In this document: piece by piece, positions 1 through 7,623 of the stretch
Layout: each line of letters starts with the position of its first letter
How positions within the stretch are numbered: the stretch's first letter is position 1
Source: Halanaerobium sp. MA284_MarDTE_T2
Lineage (GTDB): Bacteria; Bacillota; Halanaerobiia; Halanaerobiales; Halanaerobiaceae
Direction: 5' to 3'
NCBI RefSeq assembly: GCF_003337245.1
Contig: NZ_QPJE01000005.1
Span: 56,632 to 120,631, forward strand
Length of the DNA: 64,000 nucleotides
Translations under genes and position numbers: made by a program
Notes under the pieces: model-generated
Seen by the model: only the letters and a program-made list of their open reading frames with translations
Database searches by the model: none
What the model was told of the DNA's origin: nothing

Positions 1-169
1 CAAAAAATATTGCCAGTAAAGTTCCAAAATGCAAAAAGATGTCAATTGTCAGTCCAGCTTTAATATCTAAAAAATATTTAAAAAGCACAATATGCCCTGA
101 ACTGCTGATTGGTAAGAACTCAGTTATTCCCTGGATTACGCCTAAAACTAAGTACTTGATAATTTCCAT
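1..169 (-). CDS. uppP: Undecaprenyl-diphosphatase UppP, 5' part only
   Basis: Reverse-strand translation from the ATG at 169-167 gives a protein beginning MEIIKYLVLGVIQGITEF, followed by LPISSSGH, the conserved N-terminal motif of the BacA/UppP membrane phosphatase that recycles undecaprenyl pyrophosphate for cell-wall synthesis. The remainder runs off the left edge of the window. A strong Shine-Dalgarno (AGGAGG on the minus strand, 174-180) fixes the start. The end of an insertion-like element lies about 36 bp upstream of the start codon, so the native promoter has probably been displaced. Confidence 0.9.
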   Translation of the reverse strand, partial: MEIIKYLVLGVIQGITEFLPISSSGHIVLFKYFLDIKAGLTIDIFLHFGTLLAIFF

Positions 170-205
170 AAATAACCTCCAATATATTTTTATTAAATTA
201 CATTT

Positions 206-228
206 AGGACATTTGTCCGGTCCTATTC
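206..228 (+). repeat. Left inverted repeat of DUF1670 element
   Basis: Begins AGGACATTTGTCCGGTCCTA. It matches the reverse complement of 1906-1928 at all but three positions. It contains an inner dyad, GGACA-TT-TGTCC. Confidence 0.75.
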
Positions 229-256
229 TTTCTAATTCTTAGTATTTCAAATTAAT

Positions 257-1033
257 CTATTTTTTATCATTATCAGAATCAAAATATTCAGGATGGTATT
301 TTTCTATTAGCTTCCTGTATTGTTTGATAACAGAAGCTCCTCGGCCTGTCATATGTTTGATCTGGATTGTGCTTATACCGCGTCTAATCAGGAATTTAAC
401 GCGCTCATAGTCCTTGATATATCTATCAACAGCATTTAATGAATGATCTGTTTTTCTGGCTATATCAGGTGGCTGAACTTTTTGCTCATAAAGCTCAATT
501 ATTGCTTTTTTATGAGTAGTTCCACGACCCATATCCAGTATATAACCTTTAAGAGGTAACACATCATCATGAGTATCATGATATTCGCCAATACGCTTTG
601 AAATGGTTACTGTAGAACGATTCATTATTGCTGCCAGTTCCTCAACAGTTAGCATAGCACCCTGCTTTTTAGCAGCTTTGGTTAGCCTGGCAATACGGAT
701 CATATCATGTTCTGTTTTGGATACATTATTTCTTTTTAGTTCTATATCTTTCTCAGTAACATAGGGAAGTTCAATGACTTCCTGTTTGTATTCTTCACGC
801 TTTTGACCCAGTTTTGGCTTGTTATTCTGCTCGGAAGTAGCAATCCAGCTTAGACTGCCAAACTGATTGGTCTTTTTGCGGGGATGATATTTATACTCTA
901 ATTCAACAATATCTTCAGCTATTAGTTCTAGTATTTTATGACTGCCAAGTAGTTTGTATTCACTCTCTAAAAGCTCGATGATAGCCTGCCTGAATGTCTT
1001 TTTATCCAGGTTAGCAAAAGGGTCCTGTCTCAT
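257..1033 (-). CDS. DUF1670 family helix-turn-helix protein (second gene of pair)
   Basis: A 258-residue protein paralogous to its upstream neighbour. The C-terminal half carries the family pattern: a helix-turn-helix near residues 127-150 (TVEELAAIMNRSTVTISKRI), then D-M-G-R-G-T-T-H-K-K, a T-D-H-S segment and a second HTH-like stretch near the end (TGRGASVIKQY). The N-terminal half is less conserved. It overlaps the upstream gene by 4 nt (ATGA), so the two are translationally coupled. Its molecular function is unknown; the two HTH-like segments suggest DNA binding, possibly at the flanking repeats. The DUF assignment is from recognition of the motif pattern. Confidence 0.75.
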   Translation of the reverse strand: MRQDPFANLDKKTFRQAIIELLESEYKLLGSHKILELIAEDIVELEYKYHPRKKTNQFGSLSWIATSEQNNKPKLGQKREEYKQEVIELPYVTEKDIELKRNNVSKTEHDMIRIARLTKAAKKQGAMLTVEELAAIMNRSTVTISKRIGEYHDTHDDVLPLKGYILDMGRGTTHKKAIIELYEQKVQPPDIARKTDHSLNAVDRYIKDYERVKFLIRRGISTIQIKHMTGRGASVIKQYRKLIEKYHPEYFDSDNDKK

Positions 1034-1851
1034 TTGATGACCCCCTTTTTTGCCTCAGTTTTTACTGAAGCTTTTTCTTCGGCTATGTTAACTATGTCAG
1101 CAATACGCTCTTTATACTCAGAGCTGTTGTATTTAAAATACAGTTCGGTATATTCTTTAACTAATCTTTCTGAGATACCAACTATATGAGCTGTTTCTTT
1201 GATTGAAAGCTTATTCTTTATTGACAGCAATACACGACCAAAATCATTGATATATCGCTTAATTGCTCCAGGAGAATGTCTGGTTTTCCTCTGTATTTCA
1301 GAGTAGGTATTATATTCAAGATACAGTTTGATTATCTTAGTTTTATGAGATACTCCAGGTCCTATATCCTGATATGTACCTCGGGTTTGAACATTAAACC
1401 CCTGAGCTTTAAGCTTTTTGATATCCCGTCTGATAGTTCTTGTGGAAACCTGTAGAATATCAGCCAGATCTTCCTGGGTTAGAAGACCACCCTGATCGAG
1501 TGATTCTTCTGTCATTCTCAGTACTTTAACTTTTCTTAGGGCAGATTTATTTTCTATTCTAAAGAGTGTTTTATCCTCTTTAGTTATTGATTTAGTCAGG
1601 GTTACCTGAACCTTTGGTAAATCTTCTAGAACTGGACCGTGTTTTGCTTTCTTAGAGATTACAGTCTTAACTATTTTATCTTTACTTTCATGATATGATG
1701 GATCATAATGTTTTAGTTGGTAGACTTCATTAGCAGCTTCTACAATTGCTTTTGCTTCACGTGGTGAATATTCAAATAGTTCTTTAAGAATATATTCAAA
1801 TTGACTATCTAAAGTTTTAACTTTTACACGATCAAGTTCAGTTTTAGGCAT
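1030..1851 (-). CDS. DUF1670 family helix-turn-helix protein (first gene of pair)
   Basis: A 273-residue protein with a DeoR-like HTH near residues 121-145 (LTQEDLADILQVSTRTIRRD). It is followed by the DUF1670 signature G-T-Y-Q-D-I-G-P-G-V-S-H-K, a R-H-S-P-G-A-I-K-R-Y segment and a C-terminal HTH-like segment (HIVGISERLVKEY). The ribosome binding site is a run of GGGGGG just before the ATG. It lies first in a two-gene unit bounded by inverted repeats. The pair resembles a recombinase-plus-partner or two-subunit regulator, but no catalytic residues can be named. Confidence 0.75.
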   Translation of the reverse strand: MPKTELDRVKVKTLDSQFEYILKELFEYSPREAKAIVEAANEVYQLKHYDPSYHESKDKIVKTVISKKAKHGPVLEDLPKVQVTLTKSITKEDKTLFRIENKSALRKVKVLRMTEESLDQGGLLTQEDLADILQVSTRTIRRDIKKLKAQGFNVQTRGTYQDIGPGVSHKTKIIKLYLEYNTYSEIQRKTRHSPGAIKRYINDFGRVLLSIKNKLSIKETAHIVGISERLVKEYTELYFKYNSSEYKERIADIVNIAEEKASVKTEAKKGVIK

Positions 1852-1905
1852 TGGTTGTCCCCCCTTAACTATATATTATATCAAATTCTTTTGTTAGTCG
1901 AACTT

Positions 1906-1928
1906 GATTAGGGGCGGACAAATGTCCT
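1906..1928 (-). repeat. Right inverted repeat of DUF1670 element
   Basis: Reverse complement reads AGGACATTTGTCCGCCCCTA, mirroring 206-228. It contains the dyad GGACA-AA-TGTCC at 1916-1927. It lies 54 bp upstream of the first DUF1670 start codon. Confidence 0.75.
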
Positions 1929-2147
1929 TATTTATTATAGCATATAGTTTTCATTTTAACAAATTGAGTTTTTACTCCTGTTTCAATAATTTAATTAAGT
2001 CCGGTGAATAGTAGGGTGAAAGATTTTTTTGACGCTAGGGAAGAAATATAGTATAATATATTTGAACATCTACTCATACATTAAAAGTTTATTCTATTCT
2101 TTACTATTTTTATACAATACTAATGAAAACAGGGAGCAATCTGAAAT

Positions 2148-3278
2148 ATGAAAAAAAGATTTATAGCTATTCTTTTATTAATTGCATTTACAATAATTTA
2201 CAAAAACTTTGTTCTGGGAGAGCAGCATTTGGAAAGCACAAGAGTTCCCAGAGGATCTATTTCTGTAAAAAAAGAACTTGATCTTAAGCAAAACTCAAAA
2301 GAAAATTCAGATTTTAGTTTGATTATAACGGAAAAGCGAAAAAATGTACTGGAGAGAAAGACCGATTTTGTTAAAATCAAAGAAGAATTTAACCTCTCAG
2401 AGAATTCAGAACTTAATTTTGCAGAAAATCAGTTAGAATTTAATAATAAGTTAGAATACATAGAAAAATTATATAAAGATAAAGACACAAAGTATAATAT
2501 TGAAAGCTCCAGTCAGGGTTTTACTGAAGAATTAGTTAAAGAAAATAGTCGAAAGCCGGGCAGTAGAATTGGTTTAATTAATCAAATAAAAAAGCACAGA
2601 GTAGAAAACGGTGAAACTCTTTGGGATATTGCTCAAAAGCACAATGTGGATTTAGATACTTTAATTGGGGCAAACGATATTAATAATATTAATAAAATAA
2701 AACCCGGTCAAACGATAAAGGTTCTTCCAGTAAAAGGGATCTTATATAAAATAAGTCCGGGGGAGAATCTTTCATCTATTACTGATAAGTTTAATATAAG
2801 TTTAAACAAAATTATTGCCAGTAATTTAATTAATAATCCAAATAGGGTTCAACCTGGTGATACATTAATCTTACCTGGAGCAAAACCTGAATTTGGTTAT
2901 CGTGATCGCCTTGAAAAAGTATTTACTAAACCAGTATATGCAAGAATCTCGTCTTATTTTGGTAGGAGATGGGGTAGAATGCATGAAGGTATTGATTATG
3001 CAGCTCCTTCAGGTTCGAAAGTGAAAGCATCAGGTGAAGGTAGAGTTGTATATAGTGGTTGGGCTAGAGGTTATGGTAAAACTATTATTATTGAACACCA
3101 AAAAGGAATGAGAACACTTTATGCACACAATTCTAAGTTGATAGTCAATACTGGAGATAGAGTTTCAAAAGGTGATTTAATAGCAAAATCCGGTAATACC
3201 GGTAATACAACAGGACCAAATGTGCATTTTGAGGTTCAGGTTAATGGAAGACCAGTTGATCCTTTATCATATATTTAA
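2148..3278 (+). CDS. Secreted/anchored LysM-M23 peptidoglycan endopeptidase
   Basis: A 376-residue protein with an N-terminal membrane segment (residues 4-23) acting as signal or anchor. A low-complexity charged linker follows, then two LysM repeats (about 150-193 and 197-242; H-R-V-E-N-G-E-T-L-W and Y-K-I-S-P-G-E-N-L-S) for glycan binding, and a C-terminal M23 domain (about 262-376). Zinc-site residues are visible: H279 and D283 in HEGID, H327 in YAHN and H360 in VHFEV. It probably cleaves peptidoglycan cross-links outside the membrane. It is a monocistronic gene with its own terminator. The ATG at 2148 is preceded by a weak AGGGAG site. Confidence 0.9.
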   Translation: MKKRFIAILLLIAFTIIYKNFVLGEQHLESTRVPRGSISVKKELDLKQNSKENSDFSLIITEKRKNVLERKTDFVKIKEEFNLSENSELNFAENQLEFNNKLEYIEKLYKDKDTKYNIESSSQGFTEELVKENSRKPGSRIGLINQIKKHRVENGETLWDIAQKHNVDLDTLIGANDINNINKIKPGQTIKVLPVKGILYKISPGENLSSITDKFNISLNKIIASNLINNPNRVQPGDTLILPGAKPEFGYRDRLEKVFTKPVYARISSYFGRRWGRMHEGIDYAAPSGSKVKASGEGRVVYSGWARGYGKTIIIEHQKGMRTLYAHNSKLIVNTGDRVSKGDLIAKSGNTGNTTGPNVHFEVQVNGRPVDPLSYI

Positions 3279-3308
3279 AAGATTTACCTAAGGGTAAATC
3301 TTTTTATT
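3277..3308 (+). terminator. Rho-independent terminator after M23 peptidase
   Basis: The perfect stem AAGATTTACC/GGTAAATCTT with a TAAG loop is followed by a T-rich tract, immediately after the stop codon. Confidence 0.9.
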
Positions 3309-3340
3309 TAAACAATATATAAATAATTGCTCAATCATTG

Positions 3341-3388
3341 TTGACAAAAATCGAATTTAATTGTATACTATATATGAACAATTATTCA
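3341..3388 (+). promoter_or_regulatory. Promoter and CadC-type operator of the metal efflux ATPase
   Basis: Canonical -35 TTGACA (3341-3346), a 17-bp spacer and -10 TATACT (3364-3369). The dyad TGAACAATTATTCA (3375-3388) overlaps the predicted transcription start and resembles SmtB/ArsR/CadC operators. A related half-repeat (ATTGCTCAATCATTG) lies just upstream of the -35. The likely repressor, a CadC homologue, is encoded downstream at 6508-6876; release would occur on binding Cd/Zn/Pb. Confidence 0.8.
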
Positions 3389-3426
3389 ATTAATCATATA
3401 TTAAATTATAACTAGGGAGGATTATT

Positions 3427-5667
3427 ATGCCAGAAAAAGCAGAAAATAAGAAAAAGAAATTTGAACTAGAAGGTTTGACCTGTACTAATTGTGCAGGTAA
3501 GATTGAGAAAGAAGTTAATAATTTAGAGGATATAGAAAAGGTGAGTTTGAATTTTGCTACCAGCACGATTACTGTTGAAGGAGAGGGTGCTGATAATTCA
3601 TTTGAAAATGAATTGCAAGAAATTGCAGATAGAATAGAACCTGGCTTAACTGTTAAGGAGTCTAGAAATAGACGAAAAAGAGCTAATCAAAAGTCTGATC
3701 ACAACCAGGTCCATGAACATAATCACGAGGACGGTCGTGTAAATGATCACGAAGAGAGTCACGGACATGATCGCGATCATGGGGTTGACGATGAAAATTC
3801 TTATCTTAAAAAACGATTCTGGCCGGGAACAATAATTTTTGCTCTGGCAATAATTCTATTCGAACTACCATTTTTGGAAGTAGAATTGGGAAGTTTATCA
3901 ATATATCTGGAATGGCTACTTTTTGGTTCCAGTTACCTGCTTATCGGTGGACCAGTATTAATGGCAGCTTTCAAAAATATAAAGCGAGGCCAGGTCTTTG
4001 ATGAGAACTTCTTAATGAGTATAGCAACAATTGGAGCTTTTTCTATTCAGGAGTTTCCTGAAGGTGTAGCAGTAATGCTTTTCTACATGGTTGGTGAGAT
4101 TTTCCAGGAAAGAGCAGTTGACCGTTCCAGACGCTCAATTAAAAAATTAATGGATATAAGACCTGATTATGCTAATTTAAAACTTGAAGATACAACAAAA
4201 GAGGTTGACCCTGAAGATGTTCAAATAGGTGATATAATAATTATAAAACCTGGTGAAAAAGTACCACTTGATGGAGAAGTGCTTGAAGGAAGTTCTATGG
4301 TGGATACTTCAGCACTTACCGGGGAATCTGTTCCGCGTAAAGTTGAAACTGGTGATGAAATTTTGAGTGGAACGATTAACAAAGATGGTTTATTAACAGT
4401 AGAAGTGACAAAAGAATATGGTCAGTCAACAGTATCTAAGATTTTGGAACTTGTGGAAAATGCCAGTGCAAAAAAAGCACCAACTGAGAAGTTTATTACT
4501 AAATTTGCCCGTTATTATACACCGGTTGTAGTCTATTCGGCTCTGGCTATTGCGGTCTTACCGCCACTATTTTTACAGGGAGCAGCCTTTGCAGAGTGGT
4601 TTTATCGAGCTCTTATCTTTTTAGTTATTTCCTGTCCCTGTGCACTTGTAGTATCCATTCCGTTAGGATTTTTTGGAGGAATAGGTCGAGCATCGCGACA
4701 GGGCGTTCTGGTTAAAGGTGGTAATTATCTGGAAGCACTGAACAATGTTAGTCAAATAGTATTTGATAAAACTGGAACTTTAACTAAAGGAGAATTTGCT
4801 GTTAGTAAGGTGGAATCATATAATGGCTTTAATAATGAGCAGATTTTAACTATGGCTGCTTATGCTGAAAGTCATTCCACCCACCCGATAGCAAAGTCCA
4901 TTGTCGAAGCGTTTGACCAGAAAATTGATAATCAAAGAATAAAAGATTATCAGGAAATTTCTGGACACGGGATTAAAGCTGTGGTTGATGACAAAGAAAT
5001 TCTGGCAGGTAATATCAAATTAATGAATAAAAATAACATTGAATATCAGGAAGTTGATGCAGATGGAACAATTGTTTATCTAGCGATTGAAAATAAATAC
5101 GCAGGTTATATAACAATTACGGATGAATTAAAAGAGGATTCGATAAAGGCAATTAAGGGTTTAAAAGAATTAGGTATTAAACAGTTAACTATGTTAACTG
5201 GTGATCGGGAGGCAGTTGCCGGGAGAGTAGCCCAGCGGCTTGGCTTAGATAATTATTATTCTGAACTTCTACCGGATCAGAAGGTAGATGAAATTGAAGA
5301 ATTACTTGGCAGACAGAAAGAAAATGATAAACTTATCTTTGTAGGAGATGGAATCAATGATGCACCTGTTCTGGCTCGCTCTGATATAGGTGTTGCTATG
5401 GGAGGACTTGGTTCAGATGCAGCTATTGAGGCAGCAGATGTTGTCTTAATGACAGATGAACCTTCAAAATTAATTACTGCTATTAATACTGCCCGGAGAA
5501 CAAGAAAAATTGTCTGGCAGAACATTATTCTGGCCTTAGGTGTAAAAGGAATAGTACTTATAATGGGTGCTATGGGTATGGCAACCATGTGGGAAGCCGT
5601 CTTTGCTGATGTTGGTGTAGCATTAATTGCTGTCTTTAATGCTATGAGAATTAGCCGTAATGTTTAA
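3427..5667 (+). CDS. cadA: Cadmium/zinc/lead-exporting P1B-type ATPase
   Basis: A 746-residue P-type ATPase that exports soft divalent cations. An N-terminal heavy-metal-associated domain carries C19 and C22 (GLTCTNCAGK). A His/Asp-rich linker (about 91-122) probably adds metal ligands. Transmembrane helices follow, with the CPC ion-binding motif near residue 403 (SCPCAL), the phosphorylation motif DKTGT near 444, the SHPIAKS nucleotide-binding motif, and TGDR and GDGIND near the C-terminus. CPC with this architecture fits the CadA/ZntA branch; separating CadA from ZntA needs phylogeny. A CadC-like operator in the promoter supports metal-inducible expression. Confidence 0.93.
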   Translation: MPEKAENKKKKFELEGLTCTNCAGKIEKEVNNLEDIEKVSLNFATSTITVEGEGADNSFENELQEIADRIEPGLTVKESRNRRKRANQKSDHNQVHEHNHEDGRVNDHEESHGHDRDHGVDDENSYLKKRFWPGTIIFALAIILFELPFLEVELGSLSIYLEWLLFGSSYLLIGGPVLMAAFKNIKRGQVFDENFLMSIATIGAFSIQEFPEGVAVMLFYMVGEIFQERAVDRSRRSIKKLMDIRPDYANLKLEDTTKEVDPEDVQIGDIIIIKPGEKVPLDGEVLEGSSMVDTSALTGESVPRKVETGDEILSGTINKDGLLTVEVTKEYGQSTVSKILELVENASAKKAPTEKFITKFARYYTPVVVYSALAIAVLPPLFLQGAAFAEWFYRALIFLVISCPCALVVSIPLGFFGGIGRASRQGVLVKGGNYLEALNNVSQIVFDKTGTLTKGEFAVSKVESYNGFNNEQILTMAAYAESHSTHPIAKSIVEAFDQKIDNQRIKDYQEISGHGIKAVVDDKEILAGNIKLMNKNNIEYQEVDADGTIVYLAIENKYAGYITITDELKEDSIKAIKGLKELGIKQLTMLTGDREAVAGRVAQRLGLDNYYSELLPDQKVDEIEELLGRQKENDKLIFVGDGINDAPVLARSDIGVAMGGLGSDAAIEAADVVLMTDEPSKLITAINTARRTRKIVWQNIILALGVKGIVLIMGAMGMATMWEAVFADVGVALIAVFNAMRISRNV

Positions 5668-5684
5668 TTAAGCAAGTAAAAAAT

Positions 5685-5744
5685 CCCTCTGAAGCTTAAA
5701 AATAATTTCATCAGAAAATATGTTCAGATAAAATCTTCAGGGGG
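5685..5744 (+). other. Long-range stem-loop after the ATPase gene
   Basis: CCCTCTGAAG pairs with CTTCAGGGGG (one G.U) across a loop of about 40 nt. There is no U-run, so it is not a standard terminator. It may be a 3' mRNA end structure or a pause element before the methyltransferase gene. Confidence 0.4.
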
Positions 5745-5774
5745 AAATCATTTATAAGGCTGTGGGGGATTATA

Positions 5775-6395
5775 ATGAAATATTATGATATCTTTTCTTA
5801 TCTATATGATCTACTAGCACCTGACTGGTATTATCACAAGCCGCGAAAATTTGCTATTGAAAAACTGGATTTAAAAAAGAACAGTAATATAATAGTTTTA
5901 CCCTGTGGAACTGGACAAAGTTTTAAATATCTTAAAAATCAGTTGAAAAGTAATGGTTTAATAATTGGTATTGATTATTCTGAAGGAATGTTGACAAAAG
6001 CCAGGAAAAAAATTAGAAAAAAAGGTTGGAATAATATAATAACTTTACATGAAGATGCTGCTAGATTTAATAAATCTGATATTGCATCTATTTCAGAAGA
6101 AGAATTAAATATTGATGCTATCTATCTCGAATTGGGTTTATCAGCTATGCCTGAATGGCAAAAAGTTATTGATAAAAGTCTTTCGCTTGTAAGGGATGGC
6201 GGGAAAATTGTTATTATGGATTGGTATATGGAAGAACCCAATTTATGGGGCCGTTTTATAGACTTAATTGGTAATGCTGATGTTACTAGACCAACCTGGG
6301 AGTATTTAAAAAGCAGAAAAGAAGTGAAAGATTTTAATTTAAATCACAGTTTTAAAAATGGCGGTGTCTTTGTTGCTTCAGGATATAAAGTTTAA
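5775..6395 (+). CDS. Class I SAM-dependent methyltransferase, substrate unknown
   Basis: A 206-residue Rossmann-type methyltransferase. Motif I is degenerate (VLPCGTGQSF, residues about 41-50), motif II reads GIDYSEGML, and acidic and aromatic motifs follow (DAIYLELGLSAMP, KIVIMDWYMEEP). This is the small UbiE/COQ5-like fold. The ATG follows a GGGGGA ribosome site. It lies between the metal-export ATPase and its presumed repressor, which hints at a link to metal stress; the sequence does not show the substrate. The N-terminal segment of aromatic residues (YYDIFSYLYDLL) may form a lid. Confidence 0.8.
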   Translation: MKYYDIFSYLYDLLAPDWYYHKPRKFAIEKLDLKKNSNIIVLPCGTGQSFKYLKNQLKSNGLIIGIDYSEGMLTKARKKIRKKGWNNIITLHEDAARFNKSDIASISEEELNIDAIYLELGLSAMPEWQKVIDKSLSLVRDGGKIVIMDWYMEEPNLWGRFIDLIGNADVTRPTWEYLKSRKEVKDFNLNHSFKNGGVFVASGYKV

Positions 6396-6507
6396 CCCCA
6401 ATAATTGCTGCTGTATAATTTAGATTAAAGTAAATGCCTTCTATTAGAAATTAATCTATGTTAAAATAAATATAAGGTGCTAGTTTTGATTTGGGGGAGA
6501 TGATTTA

Positions 6508-6876
6508 ATGGCAAAAGACAAAAATTTTTGTGATATGTGTGAAGTGTTTGACCCGGATGAGCAGGTTGTAAATTTAATGAAAGACCGTAAACTTCAAGAA
6601 AATATTGTTTATCAGCTTTCAGAACTATTTAAGACCATAGGAGATCCAACACGGATAAATATTTTATATGCTTTAAAAGATAGGGAGTTATGTGTTTGTG
6701 ATTTGTCTGAAATACTGGAAATGAGTTCTTCTGCAATATCTCATCAATTAAGAGTTCTTAGGAACAATAACCTAGTTAAATATCGAAAGGAAGGTAGGTC
6801 TGTTTATTACTCTCTGGATGATAATCATGTTTTATGTTTGTTTGGACAGGGTTTGAATCACGTTTTAGAGGATTAA
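6508..6876 (+). CDS. cadC: ArsR/SmtB-family metal-sensing repressor, CadC-like
   Basis: A 122-residue winged-helix repressor. It has the full set of CadC-type thiolate ligands: C8 and C11 in the N-terminal FCDMC, and C62/C64 in ELCVCDL. The recognition helix is S-S-S-A-I-S-H-Q-L-R and the wing is K-Y-R-K-E-G-R-S-V-Y-Y. The family dissociates from DNA on binding Cd, Pb or Zn. The matching dyad operator lies at 3375-3388 in front of the efflux ATPase. A GGGGGA ribosome site precedes the ATG. Whether it is co-transcribed with the ATPase is unclear because of the intervening stem-loop and gaps. Confidence 0.9.
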   Translation: MAKDKNFCDMCEVFDPDEQVVNLMKDRKLQENIVYQLSELFKTIGDPTRINILYALKDRELCVCDLSEILEMSSSAISHQLRVLRNNNLVKYRKEGRSVYYSLDDNHVLCLFGQGLNHVLED

Positions 6877-6962
6877 TATTTTTATCTTTAGATGTAGTTT
6901 ATAAAAATTAAACTTACTGGATTTTTCAGAAACAATGCATTTTATTATTGAACTATAAATTT

Positions 6963-7035
6963 GGGTGCGATTATTCACCCTCAGAGAAACCTTCATTTTG
7001 TTCAGTTATTGATGGAGCGTTTCTGGGGGTTTTTG
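6963..7035 (+). terminator. Terminator with competing upstream hairpin
   Basis: Two mutually exclusive pairings are visible: GGGTG (6963-6967) with CACCC (6976-6980), or ACCCTCAGAGAAAC (6977-6990) with GTTTCTGGGGGT (7019-7030) followed by U's. The second works as the terminator after cadC. The overlap at CACCC gives the look of an attenuator, although there may be no ligand. Confidence 0.55.
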
Positions 7036-7145
7036 TATAATATTTTTTTCAGGAGTATCTAATAATTAGATATTATTTCGAGTTTTATGTAATATAATAA
7101 ATTTAGGCTCAATTAGTAAGTTGTAATATCAGGGAGGTGCTGAAA

Positions 7146-7217
7146 ATGAAAGATAAGAAAAAAGTAGCTAAGAAAAAACCTGAGAAGAAAGAAGAAAAAA
7201 AGGAAATAAAGAAGTAA
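7146..7217 (+). CDS. Lysine-rich 23-residue small protein
   Basis: An ATG is preceded by a strong AGGGAGGTG site. The short frame encodes MKDKKKVAKKKPEKKEEKKE plus IKK, nearly all Lys and Glu. It is followed within 40 bp by a good terminator (7256-7288), so it forms a complete tiny transcription unit. Its function is unknown; it resembles the lysine/glutamate-rich tails of nucleic-acid-binding proteins. Expression is inferred from the signals only. Confidence 0.5.
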   Translation: MKDKKKVAKKKPEKKEEKKEIKK

Positions 7218-7255
7218 TTCCTTTAATAAGTCAAAACTAAACAATGTATATTTTT

Positions 7256-7288
7256 CCCTGTAGACTAATAGTTACAGGGTATTTTTTG
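7256..7288 (+). terminator. Terminator after the lysine-rich small gene
   Basis: CCCTGTA pairs with TACAGGG around a 10-nt loop, followed by TATTTTTTG. Confidence 0.85.
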
Positions 7289-7573
7289 TTGAACTATTTG
7301 ATTGGTGAAGTTGATGAGTGTTAAAAACCTCCGCACATATCTATAAGTGCGGATAACTTTAACGGATTGAACAGTTTACATGTTTAGCTTAACTATAAAT
7401 TATTATAATGTAAGGTGTAATCGAAATGAGTACACCTTGTTTAACATCGTAAAATTTAATATAGGTTTAGTCTGAACAACTATTAAGAGAATCAACTGAT
7501 AGACTATTTTTTTGTCCATAATCTATAATTTTTATCTAATATGATATTTTTTATATCGATTTTTCTGAAAATG
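7289..7573. other. Non-coding stretch before the ATPase/TOPRIM pair
   Basis: No open frame with a ribosome site is seen. The stretch holds a short hairpin, CCGCAC (7331-7336) with GTGCGG (7347-7352), and otherwise AT-rich sequence. It is one possible location for the left boundary of the accessory region, but no tRNA-like repeat was found. Confidence 0.4.
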
Positions 7574-7602
7574 TTGCTTTTTATCACTAATAGTTGTATA
7601 AT
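7574..7602 (+). promoter_or_regulatory. Predicted sigma-A promoter for the ATPase/TOPRIM pair
   Basis: TTGCTT (7574-7579), a 17-bp spacer and a perfect TATAAT (7597-7602) lie just ahead of the GGAGGTG ribosome site. An in-frame ATG at 7594 lies inside this promoter and so cannot be the start. Confidence 0.7.
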
Positions 7603-7623
7603 TTAATCAGTGGAGGTGATCAA

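Larger units (their letters stand above)
206..1928. mobile_element. Insertion-sequence-like element: two DUF1670 genes between inverted repeats
   Basis: Two overlapping minus-strand genes fill the space between imperfect 23-bp inverted repeats (206-228 and 1906-1928); only about 30-55 bp separate the genes from the repeats. Seen directly: outer 14 bp identical in inverted orientation, starting AGGACATTTGTCCG. No clear target-site duplication is visible; the AT-rich flanks share only 4 of 5 bases. The compact gene-filled layout resembles an IS, but no recognised transposase catalytic motif is present. The repeats could instead be paired operators for the encoded DNA-binding proteins. Confidence 0.5.

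Noticed and set aside
39..242. Plus-strand frame of 67 residues at the left edge
   Set aside because: It is the shadow of uppP on the minus strand and of the inverted repeat; no ribosome site.
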